A stretch of 8,525 nucleotides of DNA from Anaerolineae bacterium (GTDB taxonomy: Bacteria; Chloroflexota; Anaerolineae; JAADDB01), in the NCBI GenBank assembly GCA_015486895.1, contig WFQT01000335.1, positions 1 through 8,525 of the forward strand. Reading direction: 5' to 3'. How positions within the stretch are numbered: position 1 is the first letter of the stretch; each line of letters opens with the position of its first letter. The notes below the pieces were generated by a model. That model was not told where the DNA came from. It ran no database searches and saw only the letters and a program-made list of their open reading frames with translations. This document shows positions 1 to 7,598 of this stretch, one piece after another. The position numbers were made by a program, and so were the translations under genes.

Positions 1-20
1 GAGATGTGTATAAGAGACAG
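1..20. other. Tn5/Nextera transposase adapter remnant (not genomic)
   Basis: Bases 2-20 read AGATGTGTATAAGAGACAG, identical to the 19-base Tn5 mosaic end used in Nextera-type sequencing libraries. The base before it is G, which fits the Read 2 form of the adapter (ending ...GG before the mosaic end) rather than the Read 1 form (ending ...TC). The match begins at the very edge of the window, as expected for untrimmed adapter at a contig or read end. A real genomic Tn5 outer end is far less likely, because no transposon sequence accompanies it. Genomic sequence should be taken to begin at about base 21. Confidence 0.95.
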
Positions 21-52
21 GGGCTATAATACCATGGAACAAGTATCCCCGG
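21..52. other. Short 3' flank of nuoN
   Basis: These 32 bases lie between the adapter and the nuoN stop codon. They show no terminator hairpin with a T-run and no start of another gene. They are too short to tell whether the operon ends here. Confidence 0.6.
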
Positions 53-1495
53 CTAACCGAAAATCAAAGCAGCCTGCTGCGCCATCTGCATCCACACACT
101 TGGCCAAAGGCCCACAATAACCACGAAGAAAAGTGCCACCACCAGAGCAAAAACCAACACAGGCGGTTTGGACACGGCAACTTCTTCTTCCCCAGCCTCT
201 TCATCTCGCATATACATTAGAACAGTAACCCGCAAATAGTAGTAAGCGGAAAGAGCACTGTTGATAACACCAACAATAGCCAACCAAGCCATGTTCGCTT
301 CCACCGCGGCTCCGAAAACATACAACTTGCCAAAGAAACCGGCCAAAGGCGGCACACCAGCCAGGCTAAACATAAACACCGCCATGGTAGCAGCCAGCAG
401 AGGGTGCTGCCGGGAAGTACCGCGCAGGGAGGACATCATAACATCGCCGCTGCCCGGCTTTTCCAGCATGATAGCTACACCGAAAGCCCCTAAATTCATG
501 AAAGCGTAAGCCAACAGGTAGAACAGCAAGCCGCTGCTGCCCAGCGAATTCCCCGCCGCCAGCCCCACCAGAGCATAGCCGGCATGGGCAATGCTGGAAT
601 AAGCCAACAATCGCTTCAAGCTCTCCTGCCGCAACGCCGCCAGGTTACCCCAGGTCATAGTCAACACGGCTAAAGCAGCTAACGCCGGTCCCCACTGCGC
701 ATACGAGCCGGCCAAGGCAACCTGGAAAAAGCGAAGGAAAGCAGCAAAACCGGCAGCTTTAGCGCCCACAGACATGAAAGCGCTCACCGAAGTGGGAGCA
801 CCCTGGTACACATCCGGAGTCCACATGTGGAATGGCGCTAAAGCAACTTTGAAGGAAAAGCCAACCAAAAGTAGCGCCACCCCAGCCCCAGCCATCAAGC
901 CACCGGTTCCCAAGTTTTGACCGATGCCGATCAAATCCAGGTGGCCGCTACTGCCGTAGAGCAAAGCAGCACCGTAGAGGAAAAAAGCAGAAGCAAACGC
1001 ACCCAAGAGGAAATACTTCAATGCCGCCTCACCAGAGGTTAGTCGCTCCCTGGCAAAGCCCGTTAAAATGTAAAGGGACAGAGAGAGTATCTCCAAAGCG
1101 ACAAAAATAGTCACCACATTGATCGCCGCTCCCATCGTCATCATACCCACAGTAGCAAAAAGCAACAATGCTACGTATTCCCCTTGTTGCTCATTATGCT
1201 CTATGAGCCAGTCATAGGCCAACAATAGGGAAATAGCCGCGACAATCAAGACCACCATATCAATAAATAAGGCGTAGGCATCCGCCGTCAGCATATCCTG
1301 GAGCTGCAAAGTCGGCCCCTGGGCCAGCCACCAAACAGCGACCCCGGACACTAACGTGCCCAGAAAAGCCAGCCAGACCAACCACCGCTTGTCGCCCCAC
1401 ACAGTATCTACCAGCAAGACAAGCAGCGCTGTTACCAACAGAATAATCTCCGGCAGATAAGGCATTAAACTCACAGAAGGCATTGTAATGGTCAT
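53..1495 (-). CDS. nuoN: NADH-quinone oxidoreductase subunit N
   Basis: This antiporter-like subunit of the complex I membrane arm (480 residues, near the 485 of E. coli NuoN) forms a proton channel next to the J/K module. It is almost entirely hydrophobic; the family has about 14 transmembrane helices with a Proton_antipo_M core. The key charged residues are present: Glu135 in FVALEILSLSLYILTG, Lys216 in GFSFKVALAPFHMW, Lys246 in SVGAKAAGF and Lys390 in AGFFGKLYVFG. They correspond to E. coli Glu133, Lys217, Lys247 and Lys395. The start is an ATG with AGGA only 3 bases upstream and a better GGAGG 13 bases upstream, and no other in-frame start codon lies between. It is the last nuo gene, 35 bases after nuoM. 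The identification is firm from sequence, order and length. Confidence 0.97.
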   Translation of the reverse strand: MTITMPSVSLMPYLPEIILLVTALLVLLVDTVWGDKRWLVWLAFLGTLVSGVAVWWLAQGPTLQLQDMLTADAYALFIDMVVLIVAAISLLLAYDWLIEHNEQQGEYVALLLFATVGMMTMGAAINVVTIFVALEILSLSLYILTGFARERLTSGEAALKYFLLGAFASAFFLYGAALLYGSSGHLDLIGIGQNLGTGGLMAGAGVALLLVGFSFKVALAPFHMWTPDVYQGAPTSVSAFMSVGAKAAGFAAFLRFFQVALAGSYAQWGPALAALAVLTMTWGNLAALRQESLKRLLAYSSIAHAGYALVGLAAGNSLGSSGLLFYLLAYAFMNLGAFGVAIMLEKPGSGDVMMSSLRGTSRQHPLLAATMAVFMFSLAGVPPLAGFFGKLYVFGAAVEANMAWLAIVGVINSALSAYYYLRVTVLMYMRDEEAGEEEVAVSKPPVLVFALVVALFFVVIVGLWPSVWMQMAQQAALIFG

Positions 1496-1530
1496 GCGTC
1501 CTACTCGTCCTCCCGGGACTCAAATAATCG

Positions 1531-3048
1531 TTATTGCGTCGACAGCGGCGTTACCAGGGCCGGCGCCGCATGGATTTTAACGAAATGGACCAAATTTAGA
1601 ACTGAAGGATTAATCTTGTCGAAGAAAATATTCGGGAAAAGACCAACCAACAGAATAACAACCACCAGCGAGGCAAGAATGATAATCTCGCGCGCGTTCA
1701 AATCCGGCAGCACCTTGTTCTCTGGCTTATCCAACGGTCCGTGCATCACACGGCGGAAAGCATACAATAAGTACCAAGCCGCCAAGATGATCCCGACAGT
1801 GGCAAACACGGCAGCAATGCGACTGGCCTGGAAAGCTCCCACCAGGATATTGAACTCGCCCACAAAGCCGTTCAAGCCGGGCAACCCCACTGAACTCAGC
1901 ATAATTACCAAGAAGAAAGCACCAAAAACAGGCAACTGAGCCCACAGACCGCCGAAGTCATCCAGCATACGGCTATGCCGGCGATGGTAAATCATGCCTA
2001 CCAGGAAGAACAAGCCGCCAGTGCTCACACCGTGATTAAACATTTGTAGCACTGCCCCGCTAATCCCTTCCGGATTCAGGGCAAATATCCCCAATACTAC
2101 GAACCCCAAATGGGCAATAGAAGAATAAGCCACTAAACTCTTCAAATCCTGCTGGCGCAGCGCCACCAAGGCACCGTAGAGAATTCCGATAATTGCCAAA
2201 ATCATCAATAGCGGCACCATGCGTACTGTCGCCGCGGGGAAGAGCGGCAAACAAAATCGCACCAAGCCATAGGTGCCCATTTTCAGCAAGACGCCGGCCA
2301 AGATAACAGAGCCGGCTGTAGGCGCCTGCACATGGGCGTCGGGCAACCAGGTGTGGAACGGGAAGAGCGGTACTTTGATGGCAAAAGCGAGGGCGAAAGC
2401 GGCAAAGAAGAGCATTTGCGCTGTTGCAGGAAGTGTTCCTTTCTGCAACAGATCGACGAAATCAAAACTGCCGTAGAAGTAGCGCAGGGCCAGAATTGCG
2501 ACCAGCATCAATGTGCTTCCGGCCATGGTGTAGATAAAGAACTTAACCGCTGCGTAAACTCGGTTCGGCCCACCCCAGACGCCAATGAGGAAATACATAG
2601 GGATCAACGTCAATTCCCAGAAAAGGTAGAACAATACTAAATCCAAGGAAACAAAAACGCCGATCACCCCACCCTCTTGCAACAGCATCAAAAAGAGGTA
2701 AGTTTTCAGGCGGTCTTCAATATCCCAAGAAAAGAGGATCGTCAATGGGCCCAGGAAAGTCGTCAACAGAACCAAAAACAGGCTGATACCGTCCACCCCT
2801 AAGTGATAGTCAATTCCCAGTTGTGGAATCCAGGCAAAGCGCTCCACAAACTGGAAACCGGCCTCGCCATTGTGCCAGTAAACGAAAAGCAATAACGAGA
2901 GGAGAAACGTAATCGTTGTGATCAGCAACGACCACCACTTCTGGGCCCGTTCCCCCGGCAGGAGAAGCAAAATGACCGACCCAATGATGGGTAGAAAAGC
3001 TATAATAGAAAGTAACGGCATGGCATTTAAGCTCATTCCTAAATCCAC
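1531..3048 (-). CDS. nuoM: NADH-quinone oxidoreductase subunit M
   Basis: This is the middle antiporter-like proton-pumping subunit of the membrane arm. It has 505 residues from the GTG start, close to the roughly 509 of E. coli NuoM. Charged residues of the proton path are present: Glu145 in YLFWELTLIPMYF, Lys225 in FAIKVPLFPFHTWLPDAH, Lys256 in GVLLKMGTYGLVRF and Glu398 in GLNGFVGEFNIL. They match E. coli Glu144, Lys234, Lys265 and Glu407. The start is uncertain: GTG at 3048, ATG at 3036 (MSLNAMPLL) and ATG at 3021 (MPLLSIIAF) are all in frame. The ATG at 3036 has GGAG about 11 bases upstream and may be the real start, giving 501 residues; the GTG has only a weak AGGTTGGA before it. The gap to nuoL is 19 bases. 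The family assignment is firm. Confidence 0.96.
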   Translation of the reverse strand: MDLGMSLNAMPLLSIIAFLPIIGSVILLLLPGERAQKWWSLLITTITFLLSLLLFVYWHNGEAGFQFVERFAWIPQLGIDYHLGVDGISLFLVLLTTFLGPLTILFSWDIEDRLKTYLFLMLLQEGGVIGVFVSLDLVLFYLFWELTLIPMYFLIGVWGGPNRVYAAVKFFIYTMAGSTLMLVAILALRYFYGSFDFVDLLQKGTLPATAQMLFFAAFALAFAIKVPLFPFHTWLPDAHVQAPTAGSVILAGVLLKMGTYGLVRFCLPLFPAATVRMVPLLMILAIIGILYGALVALRQQDLKSLVAYSSIAHLGFVVLGIFALNPEGISGAVLQMFNHGVSTGGLFFLVGMIYHRRHSRMLDDFGGLWAQLPVFGAFFLVIMLSSVGLPGLNGFVGEFNILVGAFQASRIAAVFATVGIILAAWYLLYAFRRVMHGPLDKPENKVLPDLNAREIIILASLVVVILLVGLFPNIFFDKINPSVLNLVHFVKIHAAPALVTPLSTQ

Positions 3049-3067
3049 TCCAACCTAATCTTGCAGG

Positions 3068-4951
3068 CTACCAGACCAACATGAAGTATCCAAGCAACAA
3101 GACCGCCCCAACGAACAACGAAAATACGTACCAACCGACAAGTCCAGTTTGCAACTTACGAACACCACCGCCCACTTCGTCGGTGACCCAAGCTAAGCCG
3201 TTCACAGTGCCGTCGATCACCTTGGGGTCAAAGAACTTAGCAAACCACCCAGCCAACTCCCAAAGAGGATGCACAATCACGGCCATGTACAGCTCATCAA
3301 CATACCATTTGTGCTGTACCAAGCCATCGATGAAACCCAATGACTTCCGGAAACGATTGGGGAACTCCGTATCCACCATATAGGCGTAATAGGCTAAGCC
3401 AATGCCGGCTAAGACCACTAAAGAGGAAATCCCCATGAAGATCAATTCTAAGTTACCACTGGCAGCTCCTTCCCCAACGTGTGCCGATGCGAACACAGGC
3501 TCCAACCATTTCCCAAAGAGGGAAGCGTGAGGCAAACCTAAGAAGCCGCCCAAGAGTGCCCCCATAGCCAAGAGCCAGAGGGGTATTGTCATCACCGGTG
3601 GCGCCTCGTGAGCATGGGAGAACAGGTATTTATCCCGAGGCTTGCCCAAGAAAGGCACAATCACCGCCCGGAAAGAATAATACGCCGTCATGAAAGCGGT
3701 AAGCAAGCCCAACGCCCACATCCAATGCGCATGCTGCCAGGCATGCCATAAGATTTCATCTTTAGAGAAGAAACCGGAGAAAAGCGGGAACCCTGCCAGT
3801 GCTGCAGCACCAATGAGGAATGTCCAGAAAGTTTGCGGCATCTTCTCCCGCAGCCCGCCCATTTTACGGATATCCAGCTCGCCATGTAAGGCGTGCATGA
3901 CACTACCGGCAGCCAAGAAAAGCAGCGCCTTGAAAAAAGCGTGGGTCATCAGATGAAAAATGCCGGCACTGAAAGCCCCAACGCCAACGCCTAACACCAT
4001 GTAGCCAATCTGCGAGATGGTCGAATATGCCAAAATCCGTTTCAAATCCACCTGCGCTAACGCCATGGTCGCGGCGAAGAATGCCGTCACCACGCCGATC
4101 GTTGCTACCCATGTCATGGCAACAGGCGAGAGAAGGAAAATAGCGAAAGTACGGGCGACAAGGTAAACGCCGGCAGTCACCATAGTCGCGGCATGGATTA
4201 ACGCTGAGACCGGCGTTGGACCTTCCATGGCATCCGGTAACCAGATGTAAAGCGGAATTTGCGCCGACTTGCCGGTCACCGCTAAGAGCAACAACAAGGC
4301 AATCCCGGTAGCCGCTGGTGCAATCGCCTGAGTGTTAGCCGCAATGTCCAAGAAGGAAAGCCGACCGCTCAACTTAAAGATCCACATGATGGCTAACGCC
4401 ATGCCAAAATCGCCAACGCGGTTGACTAAGAACGCCTTTTTGCCGGCCTCGGCGGCGATAGGCTTTTCAAACCAGAAACCGATTAAGAGATAAGACGATA
4501 AGCCGACCCCTTCCCATCCCACGTAAAGGAGGACAAAATTGTTGGCAAAAACCAGGGTTAGCATCATGAAGATAAAGAAATTCATGAAGACAAAGAACCG
4601 CTGAACCCGCTTGTCCCCTTCCATGTAGCCAATAGAGTATACATGGATCAGGAAACCAACCCCAGTAACGATAAGTCCCATGGTTACCGACAGAGGATCA
4701 ACGAGTATTTTCACATCGGCCCGGAAGAGGTCAACATGTATCCATTGCCAAAGCATCAGCTCATGTTGGCGCCCCTCGACGGGCATCCCTAACAAAGTGA
4801 AAAAGAGGCCCACCGCCACCAGAAACGACAGGAACACCGCGCTGGAAGCAATCCAGCCGATGGTCCGGTCGCTCAACCGGCGTCCAAAAGCTAAGTTTAA
4901 CAGCAGCCCCAAAACGGGGAACACCAAAATTAGCCAGGCATAATTGAGCAT
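3068..4951 (-). CDS. nuoL: NADH-quinone oxidoreductase subunit L
   Basis: This is the most distal antiporter-like pump subunit of complex I (627 residues; E. coli NuoL has 613). An N-terminal oxidoreductase segment with a Proton_antipo_N-like region (about residues 65-120) precedes the Proton_antipo_M core (about 130-430). Proton-path residues are visible: Glu147 in YVGWEGVGLSSYLLIGFW, Asp181 in NRVGDFGMA, Lys228 in TGKSAQIPLYIWLPDAM, His253, His333, His337 and Lys341 in the HLMTHAFFKALLF helix, and Lys397-Asp398 in GFFSKDEI. They parallel E. coli Glu144, Asp178, Lys229, His254, His334, His338, Lys342, Lys399 and Asp400. The C-terminal part (about 530-600, HKWYVDELY onward) is the long lateral helix along the arm, ending in a last anchor helix. 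The start ATG has AGGGTGAG 5 bases upstream. It follows a gap of 156 bases after nuoK. Confidence 0.97.
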   Translation of the reverse strand: MLNYAWLILVFPVLGLLLNLAFGRRLSDRTIGWIASSAVFLSFLVAVGLFFTLLGMPVEGRQHELMLWQWIHVDLFRADVKILVDPLSVTMGLIVTGVGFLIHVYSIGYMEGDKRVQRFFVFMNFFIFMMLTLVFANNFVLLYVGWEGVGLSSYLLIGFWFEKPIAAEAGKKAFLVNRVGDFGMALAIMWIFKLSGRLSFLDIAANTQAIAPAATGIALLLLLAVTGKSAQIPLYIWLPDAMEGPTPVSALIHAATMVTAGVYLVARTFAIFLLSPVAMTWVATIGVVTAFFAATMALAQVDLKRILAYSTISQIGYMVLGVGVGAFSAGIFHLMTHAFFKALLFLAAGSVMHALHGELDIRKMGGLREKMPQTFWTFLIGAAALAGFPLFSGFFSKDEILWHAWQHAHWMWALGLLTAFMTAYYSFRAVIVPFLGKPRDKYLFSHAHEAPPVMTIPLWLLAMGALLGGFLGLPHASLFGKWLEPVFASAHVGEGAASGNLELIFMGISSLVVLAGIGLAYYAYMVDTEFPNRFRKSLGFIDGLVQHKWYVDELYMAVIVHPLWELAGWFAKFFDPKVIDGTVNGLAWVTDEVGGGVRKLQTGLVGWYVFSLFVGAVLLLGYFMLVW

Positions 4952-5107
4952 ATAATCTCACCCTAACGTTGACTTTATCATCTGCAACTGCAACAACTCA
5001 CCCGCCCGCAGACCCAAACGAGTTCTCGACGCCAAAGTACTTCTTCAACAACTGTTTCCCGCCCACAAGTTATAACTGCCTTCCCACATAGAGCGAGTTG
5101 CAACAGC
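4952..5107. other. Gene-free gap between nuoK and nuoL
   Basis: These 156 bases hold no convincing gene. The nuoL ribosome binding site AGGGTGAG (minus strand, 4957-4964) is at the left end. A perfect 10-base palindrome, AGTTATAACT, lies at 5068-5077, and several GTTG/CAAC words are scattered through it. No hairpin followed by a T-run is seen, and no -35/-10 pair with good spacing could be found on the minus strand. The gap is notable only because the other gene junctions of the HIJK and LMN blocks are 5 to 35 bases. Confidence 0.6.
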
Positions 5108-5410
5108 TTACCACTTCAATAAATCCAATTCGTCCACATTGGTAGTATCCCGGTGCCGCACAATCTCCATCACGATGGCCAGCCCAATAGCGACCTCCGC
5201 CGCGGCCACAGCCATCACTATAAAGACAAACACCTGTCCGTCCAAAGAGCCAAGTTGGCGGGCCAAAGCTACTAAAGTCAAATTAACGGCGTTCATCATC
5301 ATTTCCACAGACATGAAAATCACCAGCGCATTGCGTCGTACCAGTACACCGATCACCCCAATTGTGAACACCAGCGCCGACAGAATGAGGTAATATGAAG
5401 TCGGTACCAT
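5108..5410 (-). CDS. nuoK: NADH-quinone oxidoreductase subunit K
   Basis: This small membrane subunit of complex I (100 residues, the usual family length) has three transmembrane helices and links the quinone module to the antiporter subunits (MrpC/MnhC-like fold). Two buried glutamates essential in the family sit exactly where E. coli has them: Glu36 in VIFMSVEMMMNAVNL and Glu72 in AVAAAEVAIGLAIVMEIVR. The C-terminus ends DELDLLKW, typical of bacterial NuoK. The ATG at 5410 has a strong AAGGAGG (5416-5422) 5 bases upstream that overlaps the nuoJ stop codon, so translation is probably coupled. The same frame stays open upstream to 5713 within nuoJ, but that stretch is a shadow of nuoJ. The gap to nuoJ is 10 bases. 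Confidence 0.97.
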   Translation of the reverse strand: MVPTSYYLILSALVFTIGVIGVLVRRNALVIFMSVEMMMNAVNLTLVALARQLGSLDGQVFVFIVMAVAAAEVAIGLAIVMEIVRHRDTTNVDELDLLKW

Positions 5411-5415
5411 GAGCT

Positions 5416-5422
5416 CCTCCTT
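5416..5422 (-). promoter_or_regulatory. Ribosome binding site of nuoK
   Basis: AAGGAGG on the minus strand, 5 bases before the nuoK ATG and overlapping the nuoJ TAA. It decides the nuoK start against the much longer open frame upstream. Confidence 0.85.
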
Positions 5423-5942
5423 ATTCTTTCGGCTCGCGGCTAGGCGCAGGCCACACCTGGTGGGCCAAGGCAATGGCACCGACCATGGCAACCAACAACA
5501 AGATAGAAACCAACTCAAAAGGCACCAAAAACTCTGTGAAAAGCAGCTTGCCCACTGACTCAATAGCCCCGAACCCCGGCGCGCCCTGTGGCGGCAGGAA
5601 CACCCTGACCCCCACGGCGTAAGCCAGCCCGGCAAAGAAGAACAGCGCCAGGAACATACCCAAATATGCGGCCACACGCCGCCCTTTCGACACGAAGTCC
5701 CCAACCGACTCACTGCCGATGAGCATGATCACGAACAAGAACAGAACGACAATGGCTCCAGCGTAGACGATAAACTGCGAAACCGCCAGGAACTGTGCCC
5801 CTAACACCAAGTAGAGCAAGCCTAGCATCAGGAAATTAAGCAAGAGGAAAAGGGCACTATGCACTACGTTGCGACTCAGGATGACGCCCAAGGAGCCGAC
5901 AAGAGCCAAGAAGCCGAAAATGAGGAATAAGACTAATTCCAT
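5421..5942 (-). CDS. nuoJ: NADH-quinone oxidoreductase subunit J
   Basis: This membrane subunit of the proximal complex I arm (173 residues; E. coli 184) has five predicted transmembrane helices. The signature third helix is present as FIVYAGAIVVLFLFVIML (about residues 57-74), with the conserved tyrosine Tyr60 and the glycine region where the pi-bulge forms; the pi-bulge is linked in the family to coupling between quinone reduction and proton pumping. The last helix, LVSILLLVAMVGAIALA, is also typical. The ATG start has GAAGGAG (5951-5957) 8 bases upstream, inside the end of nuoI, and only 5 bases separate the nuoI stop from this start. It lies in the order H-I-J-K, as expected. Confidence 0.97.
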   Translation of the reverse strand: MELVLFLIFGFLALVGSLGVILSRNVVHSALFLLLNFLMLGLLYLVLGAQFLAVSQFIVYAGAIVVLFLFVIMLIGSESVGDFVSKGRRVAAYLGMFLALFFFAGLAYAVGVRVFLPPQGAPGFGAIESVGKLLFTEFLVPFELVSILLLVAMVGAIALAHQVWPAPSREPKE

Positions 5943-5947
5943 TGCTG

Positions 5948-6424
5948 TTACTCCTTCACCCGGACGATCACATTCGGCTCCGGCGGATTCAACAAGTCTT
6001 CTTTCGTTAAAATGAAGTCCTGGCGTTGGTAATTCGCCAAGGCATAATTATGCCCCAGCACAATAGCCTCGGTCGGGCAAGCGCGAGTGCAATCCCCGCA
6101 GAGTATGCAACGCAGCAGGTTGACTTCATACACTTTTGCATAGCGTTCCCCGGGCGAATGGCGTTCTTCCTCCGTGTTCTCCGCTGCCTCCACGTGGATG
6201 GCCCCCGTGGGACATGCCGCCTCACACAAACTACAACCGACACAACGCTCCATGCCGTTCTCATAACGCCGTAATTCATGACGACCACGAAAGCGGGGAT
6301 AAATAGCGATGGGCTCCACAGGTGACTCCACCGTCAATGGTGGCTGGACAGCCTCCTTAAAAGTCACCTCCATTGCCTGAGCAAGCTGTTTTGTGCCCTC
6401 AACAAGCTCTTTCAAACCGGACAT
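5948..6424 (-). CDS. nuoI: NADH-quinone oxidoreductase subunit I (8Fe ferredoxin-type)
   Basis: This TYKY-type subunit carries clusters N6a and N6b, which pass electrons from NuoG towards N2 in NuoB. The 158-residue protein has two classic 4Fe-4S motifs: CVGCSLCEAACP (Cys61, 64, 67, 71) and CILCGDCTRACP (Cys106, 109, 112, 116). All eight cysteine ligands are intact. The N-terminal segment containing YPRFRGRHELRRYENG is the conserved region before the first cluster. The start chosen is ATG at 6424 (MSGLKELVEG) because AAGGGGGAG lies 7 bases upstream and it begins 17 bases after the nuoH stop. An in-frame ATG at 6511 would add 29 residues of nuoH-overlapping sequence with no family resemblance. 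It is a peripheral protein and shows no membrane helices. Confidence 0.97.
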   Translation of the reverse strand: MSGLKELVEGTKQLAQAMEVTFKEAVQPPLTVESPVEPIAIYPRFRGRHELRRYENGMERCVGCSLCEAACPTGAIHVEAAENTEEERHSPGERYAKVYEVNLLRCILCGDCTRACPTEAIVLGHNYALANYQRQDFILTKEDLLNPPEPNVIVRVKE

Positions 6425-6431
6425 CGGAAAT

Positions 6432-6440
6432 CTCCCCCTT
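6432..6440 (-). promoter_or_regulatory. Ribosome binding site of nuoI
   Basis: AAGGGGGAG on the minus strand, 7 bases upstream of the ATG at 6424, in the short gap after nuoH. It favours the 158-residue NuoI over the start at 6511. Confidence 0.75.
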
Positions 6441-6441
6441 C

Positions 6442-7440
6442 TCAAACCAGCACGACTAAAACAGCCGTGCCAGCTAAATAGATCAACGAAATGGGTAGCA
6501 TCAATTTCCAAGAAAAGGACATGAGCTGATCATAGCGCAAACGAGGGAAACTGGCTCGCACCCATAAGAAAAGCAACAAAATGATGAACGTCTTCAGCAC
6601 AAAATAAAAGATCCCTAAGAGTGGAAATTGAGCAGCCAAGGGCCCTCTCCAGCCGCCGAAAAAGACCACCGTCATCACTGCGGCAGCGGTAATCATGTTG
6701 ATATATTCCGCCATGAAGAAGAGAGCGAATTTGATGCCCCCGTATTCTGTTTGAAAACCAGAAATAAGTTCATTTTCCGTCTCAGGGAAATCAAAAGGAG
6801 AACGATTCGTCTCCGCCAGCATCACCGTAAAATAAAACGGGAAAGCCACCCAGAGCCAAAGCCACATATACCAGGGGCGCTGTACGCTCATGATGCCGTT
6901 CAACGTCAATGTGCCGGCACCCAGCACCACGCTGGCCACGAAGATACCCATAGGCAGCTCATAACTTACCATCTGGGCTGTCGTCCGCATAGCGCCTAAC
7001 AAAGAATAATTGTTACCGCTAGACCAACCAGCCAACACCAGGCCGTAAGTCCCAATGCCGCCCATAGCTAGAATGTAAAGCACGCCGATATTCACATCGG
7101 CAATCTGCAAAGGAATTTCCCGGCCGAAGAGATGCACTGCCGGCCCAAAAGGCACCACCGCAAAAGCAGACAGAGCGAAACCAACAGAAATCGCCGGGGC
7201 CAGCATGTATACCACCTTGTCGGCGTTACTCACGATGATCTCTTCTTTAAAGATCATCTTGACCGCGTCGGCGATAGGTTGCAACAATGCATATGGCCCC
7301 GCCTGGTTCGGCCCAATGCGTAACTGAAAACGGCCGATCACCTTGCGCTCCACTAAAGTCATGTAGGCAAAGCCACCCAGCAAGGCTACAATGACAAATA
7401 TAATCTCAACGGTCACAATCAGCAAATAGGTCCAATCCAT
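6442..7440 (-). CDS. nuoH: NADH-quinone oxidoreductase subunit H
   Basis: This membrane subunit forms the entry and inner wall of the quinone chamber of complex I (332 residues; E. coli 325), with about eight transmembrane helices. Signature motifs are all present: ERKVIGRFQLRIGPNQAGP near residues 31-49, AETNRSPFDFPETENELISG near 209-228, EYGGIKFALFFMAEY near 232-246 and RASFPRLRYDQLM near 295-307. The charged loop rich in Glu, Asp and Arg next to the second motif faces the quinone path. The start ATG at 7440 has only a weak upstream GGATGGGTAG. Unlike the other internal genes it is preceded by a gap of 307 bases, so it may depend on readthrough across the repeat region or on its own promoter. 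Confidence 0.97.
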   Translation of the reverse strand: MDWTYLLIVTVEIIFVIVALLGGFAYMTLVERKVIGRFQLRIGPNQAGPYALLQPIADAVKMIFKEEIIVSNADKVVYMLAPAISVGFALSAFAVVPFGPAVHLFGREIPLQIADVNIGVLYILAMGGIGTYGLVLAGWSSGNNYSLLGAMRTTAQMVSYELPMGIFVASVVLGAGTLTLNGIMSVQRPWYMWLWLWVAFPFYFTVMLAETNRSPFDFPETENELISGFQTEYGGIKFALFFMAEYINMITAAAVMTVVFFGGWRGPLAAQFPLLGIFYFVLKTFIILLLFLWVRASFPRLRYDQLMSFSWKLMLPISLIYLAGTAVLVVLV

Positions 7441-7567
7441 AAGCTACCCATCCACTTGTGTTCATTACTGGAATCTGGCAAAAATGACGTTTTAGGCTCA
7501 ACTAAGCTATCTTTACCACAGATTACACAGATTGCACGGATTAAAAACGCAACAATAAAATCTATAC

Positions 7568-7598
7568 CATCTGTGATTGGCACTCTTTACCACAGATG
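7568..7598. repeat. Perfect 8-base inverted repeat within the cluster
   Basis: CATCTGTG at 7568-7575 and CACAGATG at 7591-7598 are exact reverse complements separated by 15 bases. They could form a stem-loop in DNA or in the nuo transcript, in competition with the larger hairpin to the right. Confidence 0.7.

Noticed and set aside
25..30. TATAAT resembling a plus-strand -10 box
   Set aside because: The DNA just upstream is synthetic adapter, no -35 element exists in genomic sequence and no plus-strand gene follows.
2332..2640. Plus-strand open frame of 102 codons opposite nuoM
   Set aside because: It lies fully antisense to a conserved gene and has no domain resemblance; the same holds for the other plus-strand frames under the nuo genes.
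4998..5066. Small minus-strand frame of 22 codons (GTG start) in the nuoK-nuoL gap
   Set aside because: It has no Shine-Dalgarno site, a non-ATG start and no recognisable composition or domain; a frame this short is expected by chance.
5411..5713. N-terminal extension of nuoK giving a 201-residue protein
   Set aside because: The added sequence is an out-of-frame shadow of nuoJ, rich in Cys, Trp and Ser, while the 100-residue form has the family length and a strong ribosome binding site.
6425..6511. N-terminal extension of nuoI from an ATG at 6511
   Set aside because: It would overlap the end of nuoH by about 70 bases, encodes residues unlike the family N-terminus and lacks the good ribosome binding site found before 6424.
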